Shown: positions 8,215-16,553 of the stretch, in pieces | Position numbering within the stretch: position 1 is the stretch's first letter | Layout of the letters: each line of letters opens with the position of its first letter | Assembly: GCF_025144465.1 (NCBI RefSeq) | Contig: NZ_CP083553.1 | Coordinates: 3,036,001-3,100,000, forward strand | Length of the DNA: 64,000 nt | DNA from: Leisingera sp. S132 | Lineage (GTDB): Bacteria; Pseudomonadota; Alphaproteobacteria; Rhodobacterales; Rhodobacteraceae | Direction of reading: 5' to 3' | Program-made: the position numbers and the translations under genes | Notes under the pieces: model-generated | What the model was told of the DNA's origin: nothing | The model's database searches: none | What the model saw: only the letters and a program-made list of their open reading frames with translations

Positions 8215-8673
8215 TCAGACCGGCAGCGCCGTGGTCTTGAAAACCGTGCGCAGGGCAAAGCTCGACTGCATCTGAGCCACTCCCGGCAGCCGCGCCAGAT
8301 GCTGACGGTGAATGCGGGCGAAATCCTCGGTGTTCTCCGCCACCACCTTGAGGATGTAATCCGCGGTGCCCGCCATCAGGTGGCATTCCAGCACATCCGG
8401 AATCCGCGATACCGCTTTCTCAAACGCGTCCAGAACTTCGTCCGCCTGGCCGGACAGGGTGATCTCTACAAACACCGTCGACGGCACGTTCATCTTGCGC
8501 GCATCCAGCAGGGCGACATATTCGCGGATATAGCCCTCCGCCTCCAGCCGCTGCACCCGCCGGTGACAGGCCGAGGCGGACAGGTTCACCCGCTCCGACA
8601 GGTCGGCGTTGGAGATGCGCCCCTGCTTTTGCAGCACCGAAAGAATGCGACGATCTGTTTCGTCTAGCGACAT
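8215..8673 (-). CDS. Lrp/AsnC family regulator, probable regulator of ald
   Basis: A 152-aa protein with an N-terminal HTH (LDETDRRILSVLQKQGRISNADLSERVNLSAS region) and a C-terminal RAM domain (about 70-145) that binds amino acids. ATG at 8673 gives the standard Lrp length although the frame continues to 8760. It is divergent from alanine dehydrogenase, the classical AldR-ald pairing. It probably activates ald in response to alanine, and the intergenic region carries GAAGA/TCTTC half-sites. Confidence 0.9.
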   Translation of the reverse strand: MSLDETDRRILSVLQKQGRISNADLSERVNLSASACHRRVQRLEAEGYIREYVALLDARKMNVPSTVFVEITLSGQADEVLDAFEKAVSRIPDVLECHLMAGTADYILKVVAENTEDFARIHRQHLARLPGVAQMQSSFALRTVFKTTALPV

Positions 8674-8812
8674 TTTGCGAAGATCCTTGCTGTATATGGC
8701 CAGTATACGCGAAGAATCTTCGAAAGGCATGTTTTTATTCTGCCCAAATAAGCAGCACATTCCGGGCCGCCTGCGGCAATATGCCCGCAGAGAGTTTTGA
8801 GGAGATACTCAC
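8674..8812. promoter_or_regulatory. lrp-ald divergent control region
   Basis: The 139 bp hold an inverted repeat CGAAG-AAT-CTTCG (8710-8722) and a related GCGAAGATC at 8677-8685. Such dyads suit Lrp-family octamers. The ald ribosome site TTGAGGAG lies at the right end. Confidence 0.5.
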
Positions 8813-9931
8813 ATGAAAATCGGCTGCCCCACCGAAATCAAACCGCAGGAATTCCGCGTCGGCATGACCCCGGACGCCGCCCGCGAAGCCGTCCTGCGCG
8901 GCCATGAGGTTGTCATCCAGCAAGGCGCCGGCATGGGCGCAGGCTTCACCGACGAGGACTATGTCGCCGCCGGTGCCGTGATCCTGGACACTGCCGAGGA
9001 AATCTTTGCCACCGCCGACATGATCGTCAAGGTGAAGGAACCCCAGGCGGTTGAGCGCAAGATGCTGCGTGAAAACCAGCTGCTGTTCACCTATCTGCAC
9101 CTGGCACCCGATCCGGAGCAGACCAAGGACCTGCTGGAAAGCGGTTGTACTGCAATTGCTTACGAGACCGTGACCGACGACCGCGGCGGCCTGCCGCTGC
9201 TGGCGCCGATGTCCGAAGTGGCCGGCCGCCTGGCCCCCCAGGTTGGCGCCTACACCCTGCAGAAGGCCAACGGCGGCCGCGGCGTGCTGATGGGCGGCGT
9301 CCCCGGCGTGGCCCCGGCCAAAGTGGTGGTGATCGGCGGCGGTGTTGTCGGCACCCACGCAGCCAAGATCGCAGCCGGCATGGGCGCGGATGTCACCATC
9401 CTCGACCGCTCGCTGACCCGCCTGAAGTACCTGGACGACGTGTTCGGCCGCGAGTTCAAGAACCAGTACTCCACCGCCGGTGCCACCGCTGAACTGGTGC
9501 GCGACGCCGACATGGTGATCGGTGCGGTTCTGGTCCCCGGTGCCGCAGCGCCGAAACTGGTGTCCCGCGCACAGCTCTCTGAGATGAAGCCGGGCGCGGT
9601 GCTGGTGGACGTCGCCATCGACCAGGGCGGCTGCTTTGAGACCTCCAAGGCAACCACCCACGCCGACCCGATCTATGAAGTCGACGGCATCATGCACTAC
9701 TGCGTGGCCAACATGCCGGGCGCCGTCGCGCGCACCTCGACCCAGGCTCTGGGCAACGCCACCCTGCCCTTCATGCTGAACCTGGCCAACAAAGGCTGGC
9801 GCCAGGCGTGCGAGGACGACCCGCACCTGCTGAACGGCCTGAACGTGCACGCGGGCCAGCTGACCTACTACGCCGTGGGCGAGGCTCTGGGTCTGGACGT
9901 GCTGTCGCCGAAACTGGCACTGAAGCAGTAA
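8813..9931 (+). CDS. ald: Alanine dehydrogenase
   Basis: A 372-aa enzyme of full family length. It begins [17 protein letters not shown], has the NAD-binding [22 protein letters not shown] segment (about 170-190) and the substrate region with His/Lys residues near the N-terminus. It converts L-alanine and NAD+ to pyruvate, ammonium and NADH, allowing growth on alanine or alanine synthesis. A GGAGATA ribosome site precedes ATG. It is divergent from lrp and ends at a strong terminator. Confidence 0.97.
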   Translation: MKIGCPTEIKPQEFRVGMTPDAAREAVLRGHEVVIQQGAGMGAGFTDEDYVAAGAVILDTAEEIFATADMIVKVKEPQAVERKMLRENQLLFTYLHLAPDPEQTKDLLESGCTAIAYETVTDDRGGLPLLAPMSEVAGRLAPQVGAYTLQKANGGRGVLMGGVPGVAPAKVVVIGGGVVGTHAAKIAAGMGADVTILDRSLTRLKYLDDVFGREFKNQYSTAGATAELVRDADMVIGAVLVPGAAAPKLVSRAQLSEMKPGAVLVDVAIDQGGCFETSKATTHADPIYEVDGIMHYCVANMPGAVARTSTQALGNATLPFMLNLANKGWRQACEDDPHLLNGLNVHAGQLTYYAVGEALGLDVLSPKLALKQ

Positions 9932-9955
9932 GCCCTCAGCGCACACAGAAATACG

Positions 9956-9988
9956 GAAGCCCCGCCCTTCAGCGGGGCTTCTTCTTTT
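9956..9988 (+). terminator. Terminator of ald
   Basis: Perfect ten-bp arms GAAGCCCCGC (9956-9965) and GCGGGGCTTC (9972-9981) are followed by TTCTTTT. Confidence 0.9.
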
Positions 9989-10028
9989 ATGGCACCCCTG
10001 TTGGACCCGGCCATTGCACAGGATGCGC

Positions 10029-10220
10029 TCAGCCCCGGCAGGATCCGGTGCCGGCAGCTGCAACAGCTCTGCGGCGGCCCTTGACGCAGATATGCGGGCT
10101 GCCCCCGTCGGGGCCGTCGTCGTCCTCCTCATCATCGAGAATTGCAGCCCGCATATCGTCGATGTCGGCGCTGTGCAGAAACCGCCTGACCGGATGACGC
10201 AGATCGCAATGCAGGATCAT
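10029..10220 (-). CDS. Small hypothetical protein, acidic in the middle
   Basis: A 63-aa frame with an acidic patch DDEEDDDGPDGG at about 29-40. Its ATG overlaps the stop of the DUF465 gene (ATGA at 10217-10220), a sign of translational coupling. The C-terminal third is Arg/Ala-rich and may not be constrained. I do not recognise a family; it may be real because of the overlap only. Confidence 0.4.
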   Translation of the reverse strand: MILHCDLRHPVRRFLHSADIDDMRAAILDDEEDDDGPDGGSPHICVKGRRRAVAAAGTGSCRG

Positions 10221-10471
10221 GCTGGCTCTCCTGAGACCGGCTGCAGGCGCGACAGCCGCGCAAGCCCATGGGCCTGAAGTTTCGCCATGCAGCGCGTCAT
10301 CTCATCCTTGATTTGCAGACGCCGCAGTTTCAGCCCGCGCAGGATAAGGCTGCACGGCGCAGGCCGCTTCAGCTCGGTGGCGATTTTCGCCTTCACGTCC
10401 TGGTGCTTCATACGCAGCTGCGCCAGCCGCACTTGCAGCGAAAACGCTTTTACCCGGGGACTGTCTTTCAT
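10217..10471 (-). CDS. DUF465/YdcH-like small coiled-coil protein
   Basis: An 84-aa protein matching the YdcH pattern: L-x-x-LRMKHQDVKAKI, a basic P-x-P-like turn, then LKLRRLQIKDEM with heptad spacing (about 15-65). It is predicted to be a helical hairpin. The function of the family is unknown. AGGTAAAT precedes the start. It is coupled to the 63-aa frame downstream and divergent from the LysR gene. Confidence 0.7.
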   Translation of the reverse strand: MKDSPRVKAFSLQVRLAQLRMKHQDVKAKIATELKRPAPCSLILRGLKLRRLQIKDEMTRCMAKLQAHGLARLSRLQPVSGEPA

Positions 10472-10586
10472 GATTTACCTCCATTTCTGATGCTCTGGGC
10501 CGCGTCCATCGCTGATGAACTCCTGGCCCGTTTTTCAGATAGGCAGGCATTGCACCTGCAAGAAGCCAATCTTATCTGAAAGTAGA

Positions 10587-10601
10587 ATAGGTTTTTCCTA
10601 T
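10587..10601. promoter_or_regulatory. OxyR-type box ATAG-N7-CTAT upstream of LysR gene
   Basis: ATAGGTTTTTCCTAT fits the OxyR half-operator ATAGntnnnanCTAT at all but one constrained position. It ends 22 bp before the GTG of the OxyR-like regulator, suggesting autoregulation. A second tandem box at the expected 22-bp offset is not evident. Confidence 0.5.
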
Positions 10602-10623
10602 CCAATAACGCAGCGAGGATCCT

Positions 10624-11547
10624 GTGACCGGCATTACCCTGCGCCAGCTCCGTTACTTCAATGTGCTCAGCAAGTCGCTGCAGTACCGCAACGCGGCCCG
10701 CCAGCTCGGTATCAGCCAGCCCTCTCTCAGCCTGCAGATAAACGCGCTGGAGGAGGCGCTTGGCACCCGGCTGGCGGAACGGCGGCGCAGCGGCCTGATC
10801 CTGACACCCGAAGGGCGCGAGGTCGCGGCACAGGCCGAAAAGATCCTGCAGGACGTTGAAAGGCTCCAGCAGACCGGCAGCCCGTCCAAAGACGAGCTGG
10901 CAGGCACCCTGCGGCTCGGATCCTCGCCGACGATCGGCCCCTACCTGCTCCCCCGTGTCCTCAGGCAGCTGCACAGGGTCTATCCGGAACTGAAACTGGT
11001 CATCCGGGACGGCGCGCCGCGCGACATGATCGAGGACCTTTTGGCGGGAAAGCATGACCTGGTCCTGACCCAGCTGCCCATCGCCCGCGACGACATCAGC
11101 CACACGTTCCTGTTCCGGGAGCCGCTGCACCTGGCGGTCCCCCGGGAGCACCCGCTGGCAGGCCGGGATCACGTCAGGAAAACGGATCTGGCGGGTGAAA
11201 GCCTGATCCGTTTGAATGCGTCCTACATGCTCAGCCGCCAGGTGTCCGACCTGTGCGCGGACTCCGGCGCCCGCCTGCGCGACGATTTCGAGGGGACCAG
11301 CCTGGATGCGCTGCGCCAGATGGTGTCGCTGGGCATGGGCATGACGCTCCTGCCCGCGCTCTATGCCGGGTCCGAGGTCAAACCCGGGGAGGGCGATGTC
11401 GCCATCACCCAGCTGAAGCCAGGGCTTTACCGGCAGGCCGGCCTGGCCTGGCGGCGGTCCAGCGGCACGCCGGCCAGCTTTCTCAAACTGGCAGAATTCA
11501 TCCGCGGCGTGGCAGCAGAGGAATTTGCCGGCAAGGTGTCCCTCTAG
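10624..11547 (+). CDS. OxyR-like LysR-family regulator without the peroxidatic Cys
   Basis: A 307-aa LTTR starting at GTG. The N-terminal wHTH (residues 3-62, ISQPSLSLQINALEEALGTRL) is followed by an OxyR-type effector domain (RLGSSPTIGPYLLPRVL; FEGTSLDALRQMVSLGMGMTLLPA). Aligned by eye with OxyR, the region equivalent to the peroxidatic Cys199 reads SYMLS with Met, while a Cys corresponding to Cys208 remains in VSDLCADSG. Classical disulfide switching therefore looks impossible. The next gene is a LysE exporter 85 bp downstream on the same strand. Confidence 0.85.
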   Translation: MTGITLRQLRYFNVLSKSLQYRNAARQLGISQPSLSLQINALEEALGTRLAERRRSGLILTPEGREVAAQAEKILQDVERLQQTGSPSKDELAGTLRLGSSPTIGPYLLPRVLRQLHRVYPELKLVIRDGAPRDMIEDLLAGKHDLVLTQLPIARDDISHTFLFREPLHLAVPREHPLAGRDHVRKTDLAGESLIRLNASYMLSRQVSDLCADSGARLRDDFEGTSLDALRQMVSLGMGMTLLPALYAGSEVKPGEGDVAITQLKPGLYRQAGLAWRRSSGTPASFLKLAEFIRGVAAEEFAGKVSL

Positions 11548-11632
11548 GCTAAGGAGCCGCCTTTGCGCAAGAACCGGATCGATCTGACCGGCAAAGGCGG
11601 CCTTTCTGGAACCTCTCAAAGAGGTGTCCCGA

Positions 11633-12229
11633 ATGCTCCAGACCACAGCTGCCCTGATCGTGTTCCTGTTCCCGCTCGCCTACAGCCCCGGCCCCGGCAA
11701 CCTGTTCTTTGCCGCCAACGCCGCGCGTTTCGGCTTTGCCGCCACGGTTCCGGCCAACGCAGGGTACCACCTGGCGACCTGGGTCGTGACGGCAGCTATC
11801 GGGCTTGGCTTTGTCGCTGCAATGGATCAGGCGCCGCAGCTGTTTGCAGCACTGAAGACTGCAGGCGCCCTGTATGTCTTGTGGCTCGCCTGGAAACTGG
11901 CCCGGGCCGGAGCGGTGGAAGGCACACAGCAGGCCCGGGCAGCCAGCTTCACAGACGGTGCGGTGCTTTTGGTGCTGAACCCCAAGGCCTATGTGATCAT
12001 CGCGCTGATGTTCTCGCAGTTCCTGGACCAGGAGGAAACCTCCCGCATATGGCCTGTGCTGCTGATTACATCCGTCTTTACCCTCAACAATCTTCTGGCC
12101 TTCTCAGTCTGGGCGCTGGCCGGCGGCAGCATCGGCAAGCTGTTCCAGACACCGGGCGGCAGCCGCAGGCTGAATCTGCTCTTCGGCACCGTGCTGGCCG
12201 CAGCCGCAGTCTGGATACTGCTGTCCTGA
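11633..12229 (+). CDS. LysE/RhtB family exporter
   Basis: A 198-aa inner-membrane protein of about six helices with the family motif FPLAYSPGPGNLFFAANAARFG near the N-terminus and LNPKAYVIIALMF in the middle. It exports amino acids or derivatives. ATG at 11633 is preferred to GTG at 11624 because AAAGAGGTG lies 6-14 bases upstream. It follows the OxyR-like gene on the same strand and could be its target. Confidence 0.85.
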   Translation: MLQTTAALIVFLFPLAYSPGPGNLFFAANAARFGFAATVPANAGYHLATWVVTAAIGLGFVAAMDQAPQLFAALKTAGALYVLWLAWKLARAGAVEGTQQARAASFTDGAVLLVLNPKAYVIIALMFSQFLDQEETSRIWPVLLITSVFTLNNLLAFSVWALAGGSIGKLFQTPGGSRRLNLLFGTVLAAAAVWILLS

Positions 12230-12423
12230 GGCTTGCGGCAGATGGCCCATCGTTCACCTGACAGAGACAATCAGCCCGGTTTGTTCCCGCGCAGATGGTT
12301 TTTGTCCGCCATCAATTTTGTTAAAAATGAGGCGAGTTTGTGGAATTGCGGGATGCCCGGACAGCAGCGGCCGGCAGGGCAGGCCTGCGCAACCCTTTCC
12401 GGTCACGAGTGAAAGCCTTTCCT

Positions 12424-13308
12424 ATGCCAGACAGCTCCAAGATCTTTACCTATTCCGTGGACGGCCTTGCCTATACCGTTACCGTCTACGAGGAAAACGG
12501 CGCGTTCTTTGCCGACATCACCGTCGACGAAGGCGCCATGGATGTGAACGCCATCTATTTCGGCGATGATGACTTTTCCGGCTCCAGCGAGACCCTGAGC
12601 GGTCCGCTAAACATGAACGGCGCCCGGCTGGACGGCGAAAAGGTGCAGTGGGACGAGGCCACGGAGCTGAGCGACCCCGGCCTGGGACCGGAGGGTGAGG
12701 ACAAGGAAACCTACCTGCAGACCGGCGACACAATGACCGTCGCGCTGGATATCGAAAGCCTCGACGAGATCGACATCTTCGGAATCCGCGCCACCTCCAC
12801 CACCACGGGCGCCGGCTCCATCAAGGGTGTCAGCGATGACCCGGAGGAACCGGAAGAGCCGGAAGAGCCTGTCTATGAGAAGCTCTTCTTTGGCGAAGTT
12901 TTCTCGGAGACGGGCGACCCGCTTGGCGGCACTTTCATTCTGGCCGAAGAGCCGGACCCGAACCCCTACAGCATTCCTGCCCTGCCCGAAGGCACCGAGC
13001 CGACCTTTGACAATTACCTGACCTATTTCCTGTCGGATGATATCGGCGGCGATCTGTCCGCCGTGCAATCGGTGGTGTTCTACGGCAGCGGCGAAGATGG
13101 CGTGCAGGAAGAGCTGTTCCGCATCGACGCCCCAGGCGGCGGTTTCCAGAGCCCGGATGAGCTGCTGGCCGCCTATGACGATGTGCTTGATGGCGCAGGC
13201 GATCTGTCGGGCATGGACCTGATGGCGGCGCTGAGCCTGGAAGACAGCACCGAAGCAGTGCCGGAGGCAGAGGACGATCTGGACACGGATGGTTTTGAAT
13301 TGGTGTGA
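12424..13308 (+). CDS. Acidic protein of unknown function
   Basis: A 294-aa, strongly acidic protein without a signal peptide or membrane segment. The N-terminal half (about 1-130) looks like a beta-rich domain (KIFTYSVDGLAYTVTVYEENG, DFSGSSETLSGPLN). A linker of repeated EEPEEP follows near 140-150. The C-terminal half is Asp/Glu/Gly-rich. Low pI and absence of a leader resemble type I secreted proteins of this group, but no nonapeptide repeats are seen. The frame opens earlier, at 12340; the ATG at 12424 begins the protein-like sequence. No family recognised. Confidence 0.65.
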   Translation: MPDSSKIFTYSVDGLAYTVTVYEENGAFFADITVDEGAMDVNAIYFGDDDFSGSSETLSGPLNMNGARLDGEKVQWDEATELSDPGLGPEGEDKETYLQTGDTMTVALDIESLDEIDIFGIRATSTTTGAGSIKGVSDDPEEPEEPEEPVYEKLFFGEVFSETGDPLGGTFILAEEPDPNPYSIPALPEGTEPTFDNYLTYFLSDDIGGDLSAVQSVVFYGSGEDGVQEELFRIDAPGGGFQSPDELLAAYDDVLDGAGDLSGMDLMAALSLEDSTEAVPEAEDDLDTDGFELV

Positions 13309-13317
13309 CCTGACCAT

Positions 13318-13337
13318 GGGCGGCCCGGCGGCCGCCC
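13318..13337 (+). terminator. Weak hairpin after the acidic protein gene
   Basis: GGGCGGCC and GGCCGCCC arms with a four-base loop lie ten bases past the stop. Only TT follows, so it is a weak intrinsic terminator. Confidence 0.4.
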
Positions 13338-13453
13338 TTGATACCGCCCTGCAGTTGAGGCGTTCCCCGCCTGATATTCCCCGTTTACAGAATGAAACAC
13401 CGCTCCTAGCCTGTAGCGCATAACAACGCGACAGGGATGGAAAGGAAACGGGC

Positions 13454-13885
13454 ATGCTGGACGAATTCAAGGCCTTCATTGCCAAGGGCAATGTGATGGA
13501 TATGGCGGTGGGGATCATCATCGGTGCCGCCTTCACCGCAATTGTGAAATCCATGGTCGATGATCTGATCAACCCGATCATCGGCCTGTTCACCGGCGGG
13601 GTGGATTTCACCAACAATTTTGTGGTGCTGGGCGGCGATGGCGCCAGTTACGGCTCGCTGGAAGCTGCACGCGAAGCCGGGGCCTCGGTGTTTGCCTACG
13701 GCTCCTTCCTGATGGCGGTGCTGAACTTCCTGATCATCGCCTGGGTGGTGTTCCTGCTGGTCAAATCCGTGAACCGCGCCCGCGACGCGATGGAGCGGCA
13801 GGAGGACGCCCCGGCGGAGGAGGCACCCGCCGGGCCGAGCGAGCTTGACGTGCTGCTGGAAATCCGCGACTCGCTGAAGAAATAG
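13454..13885 (+). CDS. mscL: Large-conductance mechanosensitive channel MscL
   Basis: A 143-aa protein with the MscL layout: N-terminal amphipathic [31 protein letters not shown] (helix S1/TM1), a periplasmic loop, TM2 ([19 protein letters not shown]) and a charged C-terminal bundle. It opens at high membrane tension to release osmolytes on hypo-osmotic shock. GGAAAGGAAAC precedes ATG. An MscS-type channel follows 77 bp downstream, forming an osmotic-safety pair. Confidence 0.96.
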   Translation: MLDEFKAFIAKGNVMDMAVGIIIGAAFTAIVKSMVDDLINPIIGLFTGGVDFTNNFVVLGGDGASYGSLEAAREAGASVFAYGSFLMAVLNFLIIAWVVFLLVKSVNRARDAMERQEDAPAEEAPAGPSELDVLLEIRDSLKK

Positions 13886-13962
13886 CGCCTGGGCGCCAGC
13901 ACCAGGGAATTGCAGAGGGGCGGGTTTCCGCTCCTCTGCGCGTTTGAAAGGGATTGAAACTG

Positions 13963-14769
13963 ATGGAACAATTGATTGAACAGGCCGGGGCGCTGTGGCC
14001 GCTGATGGTGGCGGGCATCAAGGCGCTGGTGGTGCTGATCCTGGGCTGGATCGCCACCGGCTGGATCAGCGGTGCGGTTCGCAACCGCATCAACAAGACG
14101 CCGCAGATCGACCCGACACTGGGGAATTTCGCCGCCAGCATGATCCGCTGGGTGCTGCTGGCGGTGGTGCTGGTCGCAATCCTCGGCATCTTTGGCATCC
14201 AGGCCACCAGCCTGGTTGCGATGCTGGGCGCTGCCACCCTGGCGATCGGCCTGGCGCTGCAGGGCACGCTCAGCGATCTGGCCGCGGGTTTCATGCTGAT
14301 CCTGTTCCGCCCCTACAAGATCGGCCAGTATGTCGACATCGGCGGCACCGCCGGCACGGTGAAGGACGTGAACCTGTTCGTGACCGAGCTGGCCACGCCC
14401 GACAATGTGCAGATCATCGTTCCCAACGGCCAGGCCTGGGGCACGGTCATCACCAACTTCTCGCATCATGCCACCCGCCGCGTCGACATGGTGTTCGGCA
14501 TCGACTACGGCGACAGCGCCGACGCCGCCAAGGCGATCATCCTGGCAGAGGCCAATGCGGATGCGCGGGTGCTGCAGGATCCGGAACCTTGGGTGCGGGT
14601 CACCAATCTGGGCGACAGCTCCGTCGATCTGACCGCGCGGGTCTGGTGCAAGGCCGAGGATTACTGGGACGTGAAATTTGCCCTCACCCAGGGCGTGAAG
14701 GAGGCCTTTGACGCCAAGGGCATCTCCATCCCCTATCCGCATTCGGTGGAGATCAAGAAGGCGGGCTGA
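13963..14769 (+). CDS. Small-conductance mechanosensitive channel, MscS family
   Basis: A 268-aa minimal MscS homologue. Three N-terminal helices include the pore helix with the small-residue pattern SLVAMLGAATLAIGLALQGTLSDLAAG (about 80-107), then the cytoplasmic beta domain (VDIGGTAGTVKDV, VPNGQAWGTVITNFS). It is expected to be a heptamer gating at moderate tension. I chose ATG at 13963 over an in-frame TTG at 13954, with GAAAGGGATTG upstream. Confidence 0.92.
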   Translation: MEQLIEQAGALWPLMVAGIKALVVLILGWIATGWISGAVRNRINKTPQIDPTLGNFAASMIRWVLLAVVLVAILGIFGIQATSLVAMLGAATLAIGLALQGTLSDLAAGFMLILFRPYKIGQYVDIGGTAGTVKDVNLFVTELATPDNVQIIVPNGQAWGTVITNFSHHATRRVDMVFGIDYGDSADAAKAIILAEANADARVLQDPEPWVRVTNLGDSSVDLTARVWCKAEDYWDVKFALTQGVKEAFDAKGISIPYPHSVEIKKAG

Positions 14770-14822
14770 GGCGCTCCCGCCCGTCCTTGGCCCCTGCCGG
14801 GGCCGCATTCCGTTGGTCGTGG

Positions 14823-14846
14823 CGCCCCGCCACCGGCGGGGCGTTT
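14823..14846 (+). terminator. Terminator after the MscS gene
   Basis: Nine-bp arms CGCCCCGCC and GGCGGGGCG (14823-14831, 14835-14843) with an ACC loop are followed by TTT. It also separates the convergent minus-strand gene at 14869. Confidence 0.65.
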
Positions 14847-14868
14847 GCACGCCGCAAGGCCCTGATGC

Positions 14869-15405
14869 CTATTGCTGCCGCGCGCCCTGCATCGCCCGCA
14901 GCGCTGCATTGCGGGCTCTTGCCGCGCGGGCGCGCTCCTGCACTCTGTTTTCCGGTTTGGCCGGCGGCCAGCCTGCCAGCACAGTGGCGCCGTCCTCATC
15001 CGCAAACGCCCACTGCGCCGCGATCAGCTGGTAGTTCTTGACCTCCCAGCCGGACGGGTCGGGCTGAAACCGGAACCGCCAGGTGCCGCGGACCTTCACC
15101 GGCAGCCGCAGCTGACGGATGCTGTTCATCGCCTGATGGCCGTTCATGGCCGCGCGTACCCCCGCAGCCCGCAGCTTTTTCATCCGCACAATCAGGTTGC
15201 CGGCCTCCCGGAGCCGCCGGCCCGCAAACACCACCTCGATCTCTGCATCAGGCTGCACGATCCCCTTGACCACGAGATCGCCGCGGTTGTTGCGGCTGAA
15301 GACCGGCACCAGCTCCACCACCACGTCACGCACCTCGCGCTTGAACAGTCCCGCGTCCTCGATCAGCGGGGTGACTTGCACTGGAGGGCGGCGGCGGTTG
15401 GTCAT
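14869..15405 (-). CDS. Hypothetical protein, beta-rich with basic tail
   Basis: A 178-aa soluble protein. The central part alternates hydrophobic residues (VVVELVPVFSRNNRGDLVVKG, IEVVFAGRRLREAG, WRFRFQPDPSGWEVKNYQLIAAQWAF), suggesting a beta-barrel or OB-like core. The last 30 residues are Arg/Ala-rich and helical. The ribosome site is weak. No family recognised; the phase and composition look like a genuine gene. Confidence 0.6.
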   Translation of the reverse strand: MTNRRRPPVQVTPLIEDAGLFKREVRDVVVELVPVFSRNNRGDLVVKGIVQPDAEIEVVFAGRRLREAGNLIVRMKKLRAAGVRAAMNGHQAMNSIRQLRLPVKVRGTWRFRFQPDPSGWEVKNYQLIAAQWAFADEDGATVLAGWPPAKPENRVQERARAARARNAALRAMQGARQQ

Positions 15406-15579
15406 TCGGCAGTCCCAAACACCGCCCTCCGGAAAGCGCGGTGCCTATGTTGTAGTCCCTTGTCGCCCTGAACCTAGACCAGGGGCGTTAAAGAAGCGTT
15501 GCATGGCGTTGCGGACTGCCGATGAACGAGCCTCTGCAAGCGCCGTGCAAAATATTGAAATAATGGAATGTTTGCAGCT

Positions 15580-16107
15580 TCACCGGCTGACGGAACGCTT
15601 CATGACCAGCGTCGGGCTGCCCCTGTACAGCGCCTCGCCGGCAGGCGCATAGCCCAGCTTGAGCGCCACCCTGTGCGAGACCTTGTGGGCCGGGTCGAAG
15701 ATGCAGGCCGTTTCTGCCCAATCCGTCTTCTCTGCTGCCCACTCGTGAATGCGGCCGACCGCCTCGGTCGCGATCCCCTGCCCATGCACGTCCGGTGCCA
15801 GCACCCAGCCGGCTTCCGGCACGCCAGCCAGCGGCGGCTCCATGCTGCGCTGGTAGTCGGCAAAGCCCACCTCGCCGATGAACCGGCCGCTCTCGCGCAG
15901 GGTGACCGCCCAATAGCCATAGCCCATCGCCTGCCAATGGCCGATGTAGCGCAGAAGCCGGGCCCAGCTTTCCTCTGGCGCCGATGGCGTGCCGGAGATG
16001 AAACGCACCACCTCCGGCTCCGCCCAGAGCGCCGCCACGGCCTCGAAATCCTGCACCCGGTGCGGGCGCAGGGTCAGCCGCTCTGTTTCAAGCGTTGGAG
16101 CGGTCAT
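15580..16107 (-). CDS. GNAT family N-acetyltransferase (RimJ/RimL-like)
   Basis: A 175-aa acetyltransferase of the Acetyltransf_3 type: LETERLTLRPHRVQDFEAVAALWAEPEVVRFI at the start, IGEVGFADY, and the acetyl-CoA loop VHGQGIATEAVG (about 109-120). The substrate is unknown. Its ATG overlaps the ytoQ stop by four bases (ATGA), so the genes are co-translated. It is the last of a three-gene minus-strand unit with ytoQ and the phosphoribosyltransferase. Confidence 0.85.
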   Translation of the reverse strand: MTAPTLETERLTLRPHRVQDFEAVAALWAEPEVVRFISGTPSAPEESWARLLRYIGHWQAMGYGYWAVTLRESGRFIGEVGFADYQRSMEPPLAGVPEAGWVLAPDVHGQGIATEAVGRIHEWAAEKTDWAETACIFDPAHKVSHRVALKLGYAPAGEALYRGSPTLVMKRSVSR

Positions 16108-16553
16108 GCAGGCAGCTTGCCCGTCAGCACATAGGTGAGTATTTCGACCACCTGGCGGGGCTCCTCCGCCACTGCCAGCGCGGCGGCATGGACCTCTTTC
16201 AGGGCGTGCTGATGCTCCGGCGGGCTGAGCACGATAATCGATTTGCCCAGCGCCGCGGCATAGCCCGCGTCAAAGGCCGCGTTCCACTGTTTGTACTTGT
16301 CGCCAAAGCGCACCACCACGACATCGGCGTCCGCAATTCCCTTGCGGGTGCGGATCGCATTCACCATCGCGCCCTTGTGGTCGTGCCAGTACTTGTTCTC
16401 CTCAGCCCCCAGCACCGCCACGCCGCAATCGTCGCTGGCGTCATGATCGGTCACCGGCGCGCTGAAGCGCACCTCCAGCCCCTTTGCGCCCTCGACGATC
16501 TGCTCCCGCCAATCGGTGTGGATCTCTCCCGAGAGATAAACATTCAATGCCAC
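16104..16553 (-). CDS. ytoQ: YtoQ family protein
   Basis: A 149-aa protein matching YtoQ: MALNVYLSGEIHTDWRE start, central HDASDDCGVAVLG, KYWHDHKGA and GKSIIVLSPPEHQHALKEV. The fold resembles nucleoside 2-deoxyribosyltransferase-like proteins, but no reaction is established. It starts ten bases inside the end of the phosphoribosyltransferase gene, so the two are tightly coupled. Pairing with a phosphoribosyltransferase hints at nucleobase or nucleotide salvage (inference). Confidence 0.88.
   Translation of the reverse strand: MALNVYLSGEIHTDWREQIVEGAKGLEVRFSAPVTDHDASDDCGVAVLGAEENKYWHDHKGAMVNAIRTRKGIADADVVVVRFGDKYKQWNAAFDAGYAAALGKSIIVLSPPEHQHALKEVHAAALAVAEEPRQVVEILTYVLTGKLPA

Noticed and set aside
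8735-10135. A 466-codon minus-strand frame opposite ald
   Set aside because: Antisense shadow of alanine dehydrogenase with repetitive Gly/His/Ala composition.
10468-11646. A 392-codon minus-strand frame opposite the OxyR-like gene
   Set aside because: Antisense shadow; the LysR protein on the other strand is unambiguous.
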